Positions 34,651-43,767 of a stretch of 64,000 bases of DNA are shown piece after piece (the first letter of the stretch is position 1; the number at the start of each line of letters is the position of its first letter). The DNA lies in the NCBI RefSeq assembly GCF_900445235.1, contig NZ_UFSM01000001.1, forward strand, positions 248,001-312,000. Reading direction: 5' to 3'. The notes beneath the pieces were generated by a model that was not told the origin of the DNA, ran no database searches, and saw only the letters and a list, made by a program, of their open reading frames with translations. A program made the position numbers and the translations under genes. The DNA is from Aminobacter aminovorans (GTDB lineage Bacteria > Pseudomonadota > Alphaproteobacteria > Rhizobiales > Rhizobiaceae).

Positions 34651-34841
34651 CCCACCCCCCGCTGGCCTGCCGGCCATCTCTCCCGCAAGGGAGGAGATCA
34701 GGCCTGCATCAGCGCCTTGCCCAATCGTCAACGTCGCGGGGCTTGTCCTGTCCTTACGACGCTGCAGGACGGCGCTCCGTAGAGCACGAAACCAATCTCC
34801 CCCCTTGCGGGGGAGATGGCCGGCAGGCCAGAGGGGGGTGG
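34651..34841. repeat. RIME-like palindromic element inside the sit operon
   Basis: Two arms of about 47 bp (34651-34697 and 34795-34841) are near-perfect inverted repeats sharing CTGGCCTGCCGGCCATCTC and GCAAGGG/CCCTTGC blocks. They flank about 97 bp of unrelated sequence. It has no coding capacity. The structure resembles rhizobial intergenic mosaic or MITE-type elements. Confidence 0.75.
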
Positions 34842-34870
34842 CGTGGCGCGCCGACCTATGCGGGGCAGCC

Positions 34871-35713
34871 ATGATCGAAACCCTCACCCTGCCCTTCGCC
34901 TTCCCTTTCATGCAGCAGGCTTTCGCCATCTCGCTTTTGGTCGCTGTGCCGATGGCGCTGTTGTCGTGTTTCCTGGTGCTCAAGGGCTGGTCTCTGATGG
35001 GTGATGCCATCAGCCATGCGGTACTGCCTGGCGTCGTGCTGGCCTATATCGCCGGCCTGCCACTGGCTGTCGGCGCCTTCGCCGCCGGCATGACCTGCGC
35101 GCTGGCGACCGGCTATCTCAAGCAGAACAGCCGGATCAAGGAAGACACCGTCATGGGCATCGTCTTTTCCGGCATGTTTGGCCTCGGCATCGTGCTCTAT
35201 ACGAAGATCCAGACCGACGTGCATCTCGACCATATCCTGTTCGGCGACATGCTCGGCGTGAGCTGGAACGATGTCGGCCAGGCGGCAGCCATCGCGCTGG
35301 TGGCAACAGGCGCCATCGGCTTGTTCCGCCGGGACCTGTTACTGCATGCCTTCGACCCGCAGCACGCGCAGGCCATCGGCCTGCCGGTCAGGCTGCTGCA
35401 TTATGGGCTGCTGACGATCCTGTCATTGACCATCGTCGGCGCGCTGAAGGCCGTCGGCATCATAATCGCCATTGCCATGCTGATCGCACCCGGCGCGATT
35501 GCCTACCTACTCACCGACCGCTTCGAACGGATGCTTATGGTGTCTGTGCTGGTGGCGATGTCGTGCTCGTTGTCGGGCGTCTATCTCAGCTTCTTCATCG
35601 ACAGTGCGCCGGCGCCAACCATCGTGCTTTTGATGAGCCTTGCCTTCGTCGCCGCGTTCCTTGTCTCCAGGCGGCGGACGGCGGTCAGGCAGAAGCAGGT
35701 GATGGTAGAGTGA
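34871..35713 (+). CDS. sitD: Manganese/iron ABC transporter permease
   Basis: The 280-residue second ABC-3 permease is paralogous to sitC (FLVLKGWSLMGDAISHAVLPGVVLAYIAGLPLAVGAF and [27 protein letters not shown]). The start is the ATG at 34871 after GGGGCAGCC; the upstream open frame runs through the palindromic element. A heterodimer with SitC would form the pore. Confidence 0.92.
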   Translation: MIETLTLPFAFPFMQQAFAISLLVAVPMALLSCFLVLKGWSLMGDAISHAVLPGVVLAYIAGLPLAVGAFAAGMTCALATGYLKQNSRIKEDTVMGIVFSGMFGLGIVLYTKIQTDVHLDHILFGDMLGVSWNDVGQAAAIALVATGAIGLFRRDLLLHAFDPQHAQAIGLPVRLLHYGLLTILSLTIVGALKAVGIIIAIAMLIAPGAIAYLLTDRFERMLMVSVLVAMSCSLSGVYLSFFIDSAPAPTIVLLMSLAFVAAFLVSRRRTAVRQKQVMVE

Positions 35714-35721
35714 ACAGCATA

Positions 35722-35820
35722 CCTTCCCTTGTGGGGAGAGCCGAGCGGGTTTGGGCGTAAGAGTTCTCACGCTCGCCCACACCCGGCCCGTTTTGGCCAC
35801 CCTCCCCACAATGGGGGAAG
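35722..35820. repeat. Palindromic intergenic element between convergent sitD and aglK
   Basis: CTTCCCTTGTGGGGAG (35723-35738) is mirrored by CTCCCCACAATGGGGGAAG (35802-35820). The hairpin can act as a bidirectional transcription stop. It is of the same general kind as the elements at 28679 and 34651 but is a different sequence. Confidence 0.6.
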
Positions 35821-35829
35821 TTCAGGCAC

Positions 35830-36942
35830 TCACGCTGCTGCAGCCGTCAGCCGGCGGCGGGCAAAGGAATGACCCTCACTGTCGAAGATATGCAGTTCGT
35901 CGGGACTGGCAGCGAGCCTAATCTTGGTGCCGCGCTTGACCTCGACATTGCCGGGCAGCTTGGCCACCAGCGGCTGATCGGCGCGACCGATGTCGACATA
36001 GACCAGTTGGACCTCGCCGAGCTGCTCGACATAGTCGACGAGCCCCTCGAACAGGTAGTCGTCACCGGTCGCAACATAGAGATCCTCAGGTCGCACGCCG
36101 AAGCTGACTGGCTTGCCCTGGGCCTCAGAGGGTGTCGCCACCGGAACAGAGCTCTTGTGGCCGCCGACATGGCTGACAAGGCTCGTCTCGCCCGTCCTTT
36201 CGATTGTACCGGCAACGACGTTCATCGCCGGCGAGCCGATGAACTGAGCGACGAACAGATTACCGGGGTGCTTGTAGAGCTCCATCGGCGAACCGACCTG
36301 CTCGATGCGGCCGTCCTTGAGCACGACGATACGGTCGGCCAGCGTCATCGCCTCGACCTGATCGTGGGTGACGTAGATCATCGTCGTGTTGGGCATCGAT
36401 TCCTTGAGCTTGGCAATTTCGATGCGGGTGGCGACGCGCAGGGCGGCATCCAGGTTGGACAATGGCTCGTCGAAGAGGAAGACCTTGGGGTTGCGCACGA
36501 TGGCGCGGCCGATGGCGACACGCTGACGCTGGCCGCCTGACATCGCCTTGGGCAGACGGTCGAGATATTTGGTCAGCTGCAGGATTTCGGCTGCGGCGCG
36601 CACCCGCTTGTCGATCTCCGCCTTGCTCTCGCCGGCGATCTTCATGCCGAAGGCCATGTTGTCGTAGACGGTCATGTGCGGATAGAGCGCGTAGGACTGG
36701 AACACCATAGCGATGCCGCGCTTGGACGGCGGCACGTCGTTGACCTTCTCGCCGGCGATGTGCAGTTCACCGCCAGTAATTTCCTCCAGCCCGGCGATCG
36801 AACGCAAAAGCGTCGACTTTCCGCAGCCCGAAGGGCCGACGAAAACGATGAACTCTCCCGACTTGATGTCGAGGTCGATGCCATGAAGAATGTGCAGATT
36901 GCCGTATGACTTCTTGACGTCCCTGAGCGTTAGATCGGCCAT
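35830..36942 (-). CDS. aglK: Alpha-glucoside ABC transporter ATP-binding protein
   Basis: The 370-residue MalK-type ATPase has Walker A GPSGCGKST, signature MSGGQRQR, Walker B KVFLFDEPLSNLD and switch His IYVTHDQVEAM. A C-terminal regulatory domain includes FGVRPEDLYVATGDD. It is the last gene of the operon that matches S. meliloti aglEFGAK in order and content. A GGGAGGAAACC ribosome-binding site precedes the ATG. Confidence 0.92.
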   Translation of the reverse strand: MADLTLRDVKKSYGNLHILHGIDLDIKSGEFIVFVGPSGCGKSTLLRSIAGLEEITGGELHIAGEKVNDVPPSKRGIAMVFQSYALYPHMTVYDNMAFGMKIAGESKAEIDKRVRAAAEILQLTKYLDRLPKAMSGGQRQRVAIGRAIVRNPKVFLFDEPLSNLDAALRVATRIEIAKLKESMPNTTMIYVTHDQVEAMTLADRIVVLKDGRIEQVGSPMELYKHPGNLFVAQFIGSPAMNVVAGTIERTGETSLVSHVGGHKSSVPVATPSEAQGKPVSFGVRPEDLYVATGDDYLFEGLVDYVEQLGEVQLVYVDIGRADQPLVAKLPGNVEVKRGTKIRLAASPDELHIFDSEGHSFARRRLTAAAA

Positions 36943-36969
36943 GGTTTCCTCCCAGTACCTAATTTGCGG

Positions 36970-38634
36970 TCAGACGAAGCGCCCGAACCAGGCGCCGTAA
37001 CCACCGAGCCGGACTGCGCCGGCGTTGGCATTTCCATCGAGCCCATGCCCCGGCAAGGGCTGCAGACCACGTCCTCCGAGGTCGATGTTAGCCGGCGCGC
37101 TGCCAAGATTGAAGACGCAGACGACCTCCTCGTTGCCTTCGCGACGGGTGAAGGCAACGACGTCATCTTCTGCCTTCAGGAAGGCGATCTCGCCCTTGGC
37201 GAGTGCCGGATGCGATCGGCGGAAGGCGAGGAAACGCCGGTAGTGCTCAAGCAGCGAAGCAGCATCCCCCTCCTGGGTGTCGACGGCCTGCGCCAGATGA
37301 TCCGCAGGCACCGGCAGCCAGGGCTTCGCCGTGGAGAAGCCGCCGTTGGCGGCGTCCTTGTTCCACACCATCGGCGTGCGGCAGCCGTCGCGGCCCTTGA
37401 ACTCGGGCCAGAAGCGGATGCCATAGGGATCCTGCAGATCCTCGAAGGCGAGGCTCGCTTCGGTCAGGCCAAGCTCCTCGCCCTGATAGATGCAGACCGA
37501 ACCACGCAGCGACATCAGAAGCGCCGAGATCACCTTGAGATAGGCGGTGCGGTCGGCCTCGCCCATGCCCCAGCGCGAGGCATGGCGGACGACGTCGTGA
37601 TTGGAGAAGGCCCAGCACGACCAGCCGTCGCTCGCCGCCTTGCCGAAATCTTCGAGCACCGTGCGCACCTTGGCGGCCGAGATCTTTTCCGGCGCCAGGA
37701 AGTCGAAGGCGTAACACATCTGCACCTTGTCGCCGCCGGCGGTGTAGGACGCCACGACCTCGAGACCGCGCTGGGAATCGCCGACTTCGCCGACGGCTGC
37801 GGCCGCCGGATACTCGTCGAGCACGGCGCGGAAGCGGGCGAGGAATTCAAGATTCTCCGGTCGGCTCTTGTCGTATATGTGGTCCTGGAAATTGTAGGGG
37901 TTTACAGCGGGTGCCGTCTGGTCGTTGCGCTGCTCCGGCGGCAGCGCCGGATTGTCCTCGAGGCCTGCCGAGTGGAAATAGAAATTGATGGTGTCGAGAC
38001 GGAAGCCGTCGACGCCACGGTCGAGCCAGAAGCGGGTAACGTCGAGCAGCGCGTCCTGGACGTCGCGGTTGTGGAAGTTGAGGTCGGGCTGTTCGGCGAG
38101 GAAGTTGTGCAGGTAATACTGCATGCGCCGGGTGTCCCACTGCCATGCAGAGCCGCCGAAGATCGACAGCCAGTTGTTGGGCGGGCTGCCATCGGGCTTG
38201 GCGTCGGCCCAGACGTACCAATCCGCCCTGGGGTTGTCGCGGCTGGCGCGACTTTCCTTGAACCAGGCGTGCAGATCGGAGGTGTGCGAGATGACACCGT
38301 CGATCATCACCTTGAGGCCGAGGCGGTGGGCTTCTGCGATCATCGCGTCGAAGTCGGCCAGCGTGCCGAACATCGGGTCGATGTCGAGATAGTCGGAGAT
38401 GTCGTAGCCGAAATCCTTCATCGGCGACTTGAAGAAGGGCGAGATCCAGACGGCATCCGCGCCGAGGGAGGCGATGTGCGGCAGCCGATCGATGATGCCC
38501 CTGAGGTCGCCGATGCCGTCGCCGTTCGAATCCTGATAGCTGCGGGGGTAGATCTGGTAGATCACGGCCCCGCGCCACCAGTCGCGATCGACTGCGGTTT
38601 CAGGGTTTTCGAACTTGCGCATTGCGGCTTGCAT
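36970..38634 (-). CDS. aglA: Alpha-glucosidase, GH13
   Basis: The 554-residue cytosolic enzyme starts with WWRGAVIYQIYPRSYQDSNGDGIGDLRGI. The GH13 catalytic residues are nucleophile Asp204 (GFRLDTINF), acid/base Glu273 (AVGEVGDS) and Asp337 (FSNHDVVR). It hydrolyses maltose, sucrose, trehalose or related alpha-glucosides taken up by AglEFGK. The ATG at 38634 has a GGGAGG ribosome-binding site 9 nt upstream. Confidence 0.93.
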   Translation of the reverse strand: MQAAMRKFENPETAVDRDWWRGAVIYQIYPRSYQDSNGDGIGDLRGIIDRLPHIASLGADAVWISPFFKSPMKDFGYDISDYLDIDPMFGTLADFDAMIAEAHRLGLKVMIDGVISHTSDLHAWFKESRASRDNPRADWYVWADAKPDGSPPNNWLSIFGGSAWQWDTRRMQYYLHNFLAEQPDLNFHNRDVQDALLDVTRFWLDRGVDGFRLDTINFYFHSAGLEDNPALPPEQRNDQTAPAVNPYNFQDHIYDKSRPENLEFLARFRAVLDEYPAAAAVGEVGDSQRGLEVVASYTAGGDKVQMCYAFDFLAPEKISAAKVRTVLEDFGKAASDGWSCWAFSNHDVVRHASRWGMGEADRTAYLKVISALLMSLRGSVCIYQGEELGLTEASLAFEDLQDPYGIRFWPEFKGRDGCRTPMVWNKDAANGGFSTAKPWLPVPADHLAQAVDTQEGDAASLLEHYRRFLAFRRSHPALAKGEIAFLKAEDDVVAFTRREGNEEVVCVFNLGSAPANIDLGGRGLQPLPGHGLDGNANAGAVRLGGYGAWFGRFV

Positions 38635-38639
38635 CTGAG

Positions 38640-39794
38640 CTAGCCTCCCTTGACTGAGCCCGCGAGCAGGCCGCGGACGAAATAACGTTGAAGCGAGAAG
38701 AACACGATCAACGGCACGATGATGGTGACAAAGGCCGAGGTGGTGAGGATTTCCCAGTCGCCGCCGCGCGAGCCGAGCAGGGCGTTGAGCTTGCCGGTCA
38801 GCACCAGCTGGTCGGAGCCTGAGCCGAGGAACACCATCGCCACCAGAAGGTCATTCCAGACCCACAGGAACTGGAAGATGGCGAAGGAGGCGAGCACCGG
38901 GAAGGACAGCGGCAGCACGATCTTGACGAAGATCTCGAAGTCGCTGGCGCCGTCTATGCGCGCTGATTCCATGATCTCGCGCGGCAGGCCGGCGATGTAG
39001 CTGCGCAGGAGATAGATCGCGAAGGGCAGGCCGAAGCCGGTATGCGCAAGCCATATGCCGAGATAGGTCTTGGCCGGCACACCGAAGAACAGACCGACGC
39101 CGTTATAGAGCTTGAGCAGCGGAATGAGCGACATCTGCAGCGGCACGACGAGCAGGCCGATGATGACGGCAATCAGCAGCGCGCGGCCAGGAAAACGCAT
39201 CCAGGCAAGCGCATAGGCAGCATAGGCGGCGATCAGGATCGGGATGATTGTCGCCGGAATGGTCACAGTCAGCGAATTGATGAAGGACCGACCGATGCCT
39301 TCCGAAAACAGCACTGTGCGGTAGTTGTCGGTGGTGAAGCGCGGAGGCGCGGAGGCCGAGAAGTAGACACGCTGGCCACGGGTGATCTCGAAGGCCTTGG
39401 GCGATGACATCACATAGGAGCCGTCGTCATTGACCTGAAGCGTCACGCCCTCGCCGAGGTCGGCGGCGGTGCCTGCTTCGAATTGCGTCGGCTGCTGCGC
39501 CTTGGTGCCGAAGGCGGTCACGGTGCGTGGATCGCCGGCGCCGAACAGATTGCCCATGATCAGGAACTTGCCGTCTTTCTCGACCTGCTTGTCGGCGGCG
39601 TCGGTGCGCCCGGCCTCGGTCTGAGACGAAGTCGACAACGCCGTCCACCAGCCCGACACGATGAGCTGGTCCTTGTCACGCAGCGAGCTGACCAGGATGC
39701 CGAGCGTCGGGATGGTCCAGATGGCAACGAAGACCAGCACCGCGAAGTGGACGCCGAAGCGGCCGATGAAGGATTTTCCCCTTGAACTGGCCAT
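38640..39794 (-). CDS. aglG: Alpha-glucoside ABC transporter permease
   Basis: The 384-residue MalG-type permease has an enlarged periplasmic insertion between the first helix and the core (about residues 35-150). The EAA loop is LPREIMESARIDGASDFEIFVKIVLPLSFPVL. The ATG at 39794 has the ribosome-binding site GGGGGAGGAC and lies 1 base after the aglF stop. The insertion is typical of AglG. Confidence 0.92.
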   Translation of the reverse strand: MASSRGKSFIGRFGVHFAVLVFVAIWTIPTLGILVSSLRDKDQLIVSGWWTALSTSSQTEAGRTDAADKQVEKDGKFLIMGNLFGAGDPRTVTAFGTKAQQPTQFEAGTAADLGEGVTLQVNDDGSYVMSSPKAFEITRGQRVYFSASAPPRFTTDNYRTVLFSEGIGRSFINSLTVTIPATIIPILIAAYAAYALAWMRFPGRALLIAVIIGLLVVPLQMSLIPLLKLYNGVGLFFGVPAKTYLGIWLAHTGFGLPFAIYLLRSYIAGLPREIMESARIDGASDFEIFVKIVLPLSFPVLASFAIFQFLWVWNDLLVAMVFLGSGSDQLVLTGKLNALLGSRGGDWEILTTSAFVTIIVPLIVFFSLQRYFVRGLLAGSVKGG

Positions 39795-39795
39795 G

Positions 39796-40812
39796 TCAGT
39801 GTCCTCCCCCACCTTCACGATTGGCCTGGCGGATGTTCCAGATCATGATCGGCACGACGGCGAGCATGATGATGACGGCAATCGCCGCACCGCGGCCGAA
39901 GTCGCCGCCGCCGCGGAACATCCAGTCGAACATCAGATTGGCCAGCACCTGGCTGTTCCACTGGCCGTTGGTCATGGTCAGGACGATGTCGAAGACCTTG
40001 AGCACCAGGATGGTGATGGTGGTCCAGACGACCGCGATCGTGCCCCAGATCTGCGGCACCATGATCTTCCAGAAAATCTGGAACGGGTTGGCACCGTCGA
40101 TAACGGCGGCCTCGATGGTCTCCTCCGGAATGCCGCGCAGGGCAGACGACAGGATGACCATGGCAAAGCCGGTCTGGATCCAGATCAGGATGACCATCAG
40201 AAAGAAGTTGTTCCAGAACGGCGTCGAGATCCACACCTGCGGATTGCCGCCGAGATACTGCACGGCGGCGTTCAGGATGCCGATCTGGGTCTGGCCCTCG
40301 GCTCGATACTCATAGACGAACTTCCAGATGACGCTGGCGCCGACGAAGGAGATGGCGAGCGGCAGAAAGACCAGGCTTTTGGCGATGTTGCCCCACCAGA
40401 TCTTGTCGGTGAGCACGGCGATGATCAAGCCGAAGAAGGTGCAGGCGGCCGGCACGACGGCGAGCCACAACAGGTTGTTGAAGATCGAATTGCGGAACTC
40501 GCGGTCGCCGAAGGCCCAGCTGTAGTTGGCAAGGCCGACAAAATTCTCGCCGCCACGGTCCATAAAGGACAGCCTGAGCGTCTCGATGACAGGATAGACC
40601 AGGTAGACGGTGACGATCAGCATCGCCGGGCCGACGAACAGCCATGGCCGGATCAGGCCCTGGCGACGCAGATTGTCGACGGCAGCAGCACCGGAAACGC
40701 CGCGCGAGGGAAAGACCGCGTCGAGGATCTTGTTGGCGCCCCAGTAGTAGACGACGCAGCCGCCGACGCCGACGATGATGGTGAAAATGGCCGAAAGTAT
40801 CTGTGCCGTCAT
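39796..40812 (-). CDS. aglF: Alpha-glucoside ABC transporter permease
   Basis: The 338-residue MalF-type permease has the EAA loop PEETIEAAVIDGANPFQIFWKIMVPQIWGTI. The start at 40812 (MTAQILSAIFTIIVGVGG) has AAGGGA at the correct distance; the upstream ATG at 40821 is too close to that site. It forms the membrane channel with AglG. A palindromic element separates it from aglE. Confidence 0.92.
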   Translation of the reverse strand: MTAQILSAIFTIIVGVGGCVVYYWGANKILDAVFPSRGVSGAAAVDNLRRQGLIRPWLFVGPAMLIVTVYLVYPVIETLRLSFMDRGGENFVGLANYSWAFGDREFRNSIFNNLLWLAVVPAACTFFGLIIAVLTDKIWWGNIAKSLVFLPLAISFVGASVIWKFVYEYRAEGQTQIGILNAAVQYLGGNPQVWISTPFWNNFFLMVILIWIQTGFAMVILSSALRGIPEETIEAAVIDGANPFQIFWKIMVPQIWGTIAVVWTTITILVLKVFDIVLTMTNGQWNSQVLANLMFDWMFRGGGDFGRGAAIAVIIMLAVVPIMIWNIRQANREGGGGH

Positions 40813-40887
40813 GGGAATCATTCCCTTTCAACCGGCCCTTTTCAAGGGGCCCTCTTCAACGGACTTGTTCGAGCAAACTTGAAAGGA

Positions 40888-41014
40888 AGTCCCCTCACCC
40901 GCTCTCCGCGACACGCCGGAGCGCCTCCCCGGCGGGAGGGGGGACCGGGTTGGAGCCGCCGGTGCCTCCCCCGACAAGGGGAAGGCGTCCGCGAAGCGGC
41001 AAGGCGAGGGGACT
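40888..41014. repeat. Palindromic element between aglE and aglF
   Basis: AGTCCCCTC (40888-40896) and GAGGGGACT (41006-41014) bound a GC-rich region with internal hairpins (for example CCTCCCC with GGGAGGG, and GGAGCG/CGTCC blocks). Position after the binding-protein gene suggests an mRNA-stabilising or attenuating role. Confidence 0.55.
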
Positions 41015-41026
41015 AGCTTGAACGCC

Positions 41027-42382
41027 TTACTTGATCGCGTCCCAGCTCTTCTGGATGTCGGCTGCGACATCGGCCGCGGGCTTGCCGCCGACGAGGTCGA
41101 TCATGCCGGTCCAGAAGGCGCCGGCGCCGATCTTGCCGGGCATCAGGTCGGAACCGTCGAAGCGGAAGGTCGAGGCGTTGACCAGAATGTCACCCTGCTT
41201 CTTCAGCGCGTCGTTGGCATAAGCCTCCTTGTTCGCCGTCTTGAGCGGGGTGAGGAAGCCCGACTGCGCCATCCAGATCTCGTGGGCCAGCGGCATCTTG
41301 AGGAAGTCGATGAAGGCGCGCGCGGACTTCGAATCCTTGGCGATGGTGAACAGCGTGCCGCCGCCGAGCACAGGATTGCCGAGCTCGGGCTTGGCGGCAA
41401 AAGGCGGCAGGTAGAAGAAGTCCGCACCCTCGCCAAGCTTGGTGCCTTCAGGGAAGAAAGACGAGATGAACGATGCCTGGCGGTGCAGGTAGCATTTGGG
41501 CGGAACCGCAAACAGGCCCTTGGGACTGTCGCGGAAATCGGTCGCGGACACCGCTGCCTTGCCGCCGTCGACATATTTGTCGTTGGTGGCGATCTTGGCG
41601 AAGATGTCGAGTGCGTTGACGACGGCCGGATCGTTGAACGGAATCTCGTTCCTGGTCCACTTGTCATAGACGTCGGGCGCCTGGGTGCGCAGCATGATGT
41701 CTTCGACCCAGTCGGTAGCAGGCCAGCCGGTGGCCCCGCCCGAACCTAAGCCGATGCACCACGGCACGCCGCCATCGGCAACGATCTTGTCGGTCAGGGC
41801 CTGCATCTCTTCCCAGGTCTTGGGAACCTCATAGCCTGCTTCCTCGAAATTCTCAGGCACATACCAGACCAGCGACTTCAAATCGGCCTTGAAGGGGAAG
41901 CCGTAAAAGCCTGGCTTGCCTTCCTTGTCGTTGTAGGTGCCGAGATCGACCCAGGACTGGCCGGCGCCGTAGTTCTCCTTGACAAAATTGGCGGTGCCCT
42001 CGTCGAGCGGGGTCAGCAGGCCCTTGGAGGCCAGATCCTGGATCAGGCCGGGCTGCGGCAGGATGGCGATGTTGGGCGGGCTGCCGGCCTGGGTGTCGAT
42101 GACGATTTGCTGCTCGTAGTTCTCCGACGACGAGTAGTTGATCGTCGCGCCGGTGGCCTCGCTGAAATAGTCGAGCACCGAGCGGGCCAGCGCTTCGTCT
42201 TCGCCGCGCCACGGCCCGAAGATCGAGAGCGTTTCGCCCTTCAGGTCGACCTTCTTGAGTTCGTCGAAATTTGCCCAGGTGAAACGGGCGTCCTCGCCCG
42301 GCTTGAACTTCAGCTCCGCCGACGCGGGCGCGCTCAGGGCGACGGCAGCAAAAGCCACGCCCAGCAACAGGGTCTTCCTCAT
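41027..42382 (-). CDS. aglE: Alpha-glucoside ABC transporter substrate-binding protein
   Basis: The 451-residue periplasmic protein has the signal peptide MRKTLLLGVAFAAVALSAPASA. The mature start is ELKFKPGEDARFTWANFDELKKVDLKGETLSIFGPW, characteristic of AglE. The ATG at 42382 is preceded by a GGGAGGAAGACC ribosome-binding site; the open frame to 42496 is not family-like. First gene of the agl operon, divergent from aglR. Confidence 0.92.
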   Translation of the reverse strand: MRKTLLLGVAFAAVALSAPASAELKFKPGEDARFTWANFDELKKVDLKGETLSIFGPWRGEDEALARSVLDYFSEATGATINYSSSENYEQQIVIDTQAGSPPNIAILPQPGLIQDLASKGLLTPLDEGTANFVKENYGAGQSWVDLGTYNDKEGKPGFYGFPFKADLKSLVWYVPENFEEAGYEVPKTWEEMQALTDKIVADGGVPWCIGLGSGGATGWPATDWVEDIMLRTQAPDVYDKWTRNEIPFNDPAVVNALDIFAKIATNDKYVDGGKAAVSATDFRDSPKGLFAVPPKCYLHRQASFISSFFPEGTKLGEGADFFYLPPFAAKPELGNPVLGGGTLFTIAKDSKSARAFIDFLKMPLAHEIWMAQSGFLTPLKTANKEAYANDALKKQGDILVNASTFRFDGSDLMPGKIGAGAFWTGMIDLVGGKPAADVAADIQKSWDAIK

Positions 42383-42498
42383 GGTCTTCCTCCCAGTGGA
42401 TCGAAAACTCCGGACGGAACCTCCATTCCGTCCGCCTGCACCGCCCTGAACTGTGCCCCAGTCTTGCGCAAGCTGCAATACATCACGCCAAGGCATTT

Positions 42499-42510
42499 CA
42501 AAGCGCTTTG
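42499..42510. promoter_or_regulatory. AglR operator candidate 1
   Basis: CAAAGCGCTTTG is a perfect 12-bp palindrome of LacI type, 117 bp upstream of the aglE start, within the divergent aglE-aglR spacer. Confidence 0.7.
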
Positions 42511-42710
42511 GATCGCCGTATCACGCCACTGGAATTGTCAGGAGTCAAGAGCCTTGCTCAACTAATCGATTTAAATTTGGCAAAGGTGTGCGCTGCAGCA
42601 TGCTTTTTCGGGGTCGTACGAGTAGATTTCACTTCAAAGCAAGCAATCCGGCAGCTATTCTTGCCGTCAACGCGCAGCTGCTTCGCCCGACATCGGGAGG
42701 AAGCCCGATT

Positions 42711-42722
42711 GAAAGCGCTTTG
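42711..42722. promoter_or_regulatory. AglR operator candidate 2
   Basis: GAAAGCGCTTTG shares the core AAAGCGCTTT with the first site and lies 15 bp before the aglR start codon, suggesting autoregulation. Confidence 0.7.
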
Positions 42723-42737
42723 GAAATCGGAGCCGAG

Positions 42738-43757
42738 GTGAACCTCAAGCAATTGTCGCTGATGCTCGAACTCTCGCAGACGACGGTGAGCCGTGCGCTG
42801 AACGGCTATCCCGAGGTCAGCGAGGAGACGCGCCGCCGGGTCACCGATGCCGCCAAGCGCCACGGCTACCGGCCGAACCCGAGCGCGCGCCGCCTGGCGA
42901 CCGGCAAGGCCGGGATGATCGGCTATGTCATGCCGACGGGAGCCTCGGTCGACATAGATCCGCATTTCGTCGAATTTCTCTCCGGTCTCGGCGACTATGC
43001 CCGCGGCCACGAACTCGACCTTGTGCTGAGCCCGGCGGATGCACAGGACGAAGAAACCACCTACCGGCGCATCGTCGCCAACAAGCAGGTCGACGCGCTC
43101 TATATCTCGGCGCCCTACAATGCCGACAAGCGCGTGGCGCTTGCCCACCAGCTCGGCATCCCCTTCATCGTGCATGGCCGCAGCGAAGGCCTCGATTTCG
43201 ACTATCCGTTCATCGACATCGACAATGAAGGCGCCTTTCACGACGCGACGCGGCTGCTCGTCCAGCTCGGTCACAGGCGGGTGGCGCTGATCAATGGCGA
43301 CGACACCCAGACCTTCGCCATCTTCCGCGAGCGCGGCGTCAAAAGGGCACTAGCCGAAAGCGGGCTGGTGCTGGAGCCGAAGAACATCCGCTCGGAAATC
43401 ATGACCGAAGAGAACGGCTATCGCGCCGCGCGCCGGTTGCTTGAGGGGCCTGAAGCGCCGACGGCGATCGTCTGCTCGAGCCTGCTGATGGCGCTCGGCA
43501 TCGTGCGCGCGGCGCGCGACCTCAACCTTTCAATGCCGCGGGATCTCTCGCTGGTCAGCCACGACGACGTGTTTCATTGGCTGAAGCCGGAGCATTTCTC
43601 GGTACCGCTGACGACGACGCGCTCGTCGATCCGCGCTGCCGGCGCCCGCGTCGCCGAAAGGCTGGCGGCGCGGATCTCAGGACTGGAGGACGGCGCGCGC
43701 GGCGAGGTCTGGCCGGTCGACCTGGTGGTGCGCGGGTCCATTTCAGGCGTGAGGTAA
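42738..43757 (+). CDS. aglR: LacI family repressor of the agl operon
   Basis: The 339-residue regulator starts at GTG 42738 with MNLKQLSLMLELSQTTVSRALNGYPEVSEETRRRVTDAAKRHGYRPNPSARRLATG, the exact N-terminal form of AglR. The longer ATG-initiated frame adds about 95 residues that span the operators and are not credible. The effector domain runs from about residue 60. It probably represses aglEFGAK in the absence of alpha-glucosides. It ends 11 bp from the convergent GntR gene. Confidence 0.88.
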   Translation: MNLKQLSLMLELSQTTVSRALNGYPEVSEETRRRVTDAAKRHGYRPNPSARRLATGKAGMIGYVMPTGASVDIDPHFVEFLSGLGDYARGHELDLVLSPADAQDEETTYRRIVANKQVDALYISAPYNADKRVALAHQLGIPFIVHGRSEGLDFDYPFIDIDNEGAFHDATRLLVQLGHRRVALINGDDTQTFAIFRERGVKRALAESGLVLEPKNIRSEIMTEENGYRAARRLLEGPEAPTAIVCSSLLMALGIVRAARDLNLSMPRDLSLVSHDDVFHWLKPEHFSVPLTTTRSSIRAAGARVAERLAARISGLEDGARGEVWPVDLVVRGSISGVR

Positions 43758-43767
43758 GACGCGCAGG

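Noticed and set aside
34577..34870. Extension of sitD through the intergenic element
   Set aside because: The extra residues are encoded by the palindromic repeat; the permease begins at 34871.
36964..38643. 559-codon plus-strand frame opposite aglA
   Set aside because: aglA has the complete GH13 catalytic set; the antisense frame has no recognisable motif.
42453..42737. ATG-initiated N-terminal extension of AglR
   Set aside because: It covers both operators and the promoter region, and the LacI headpiece begins at the GTG 42738.
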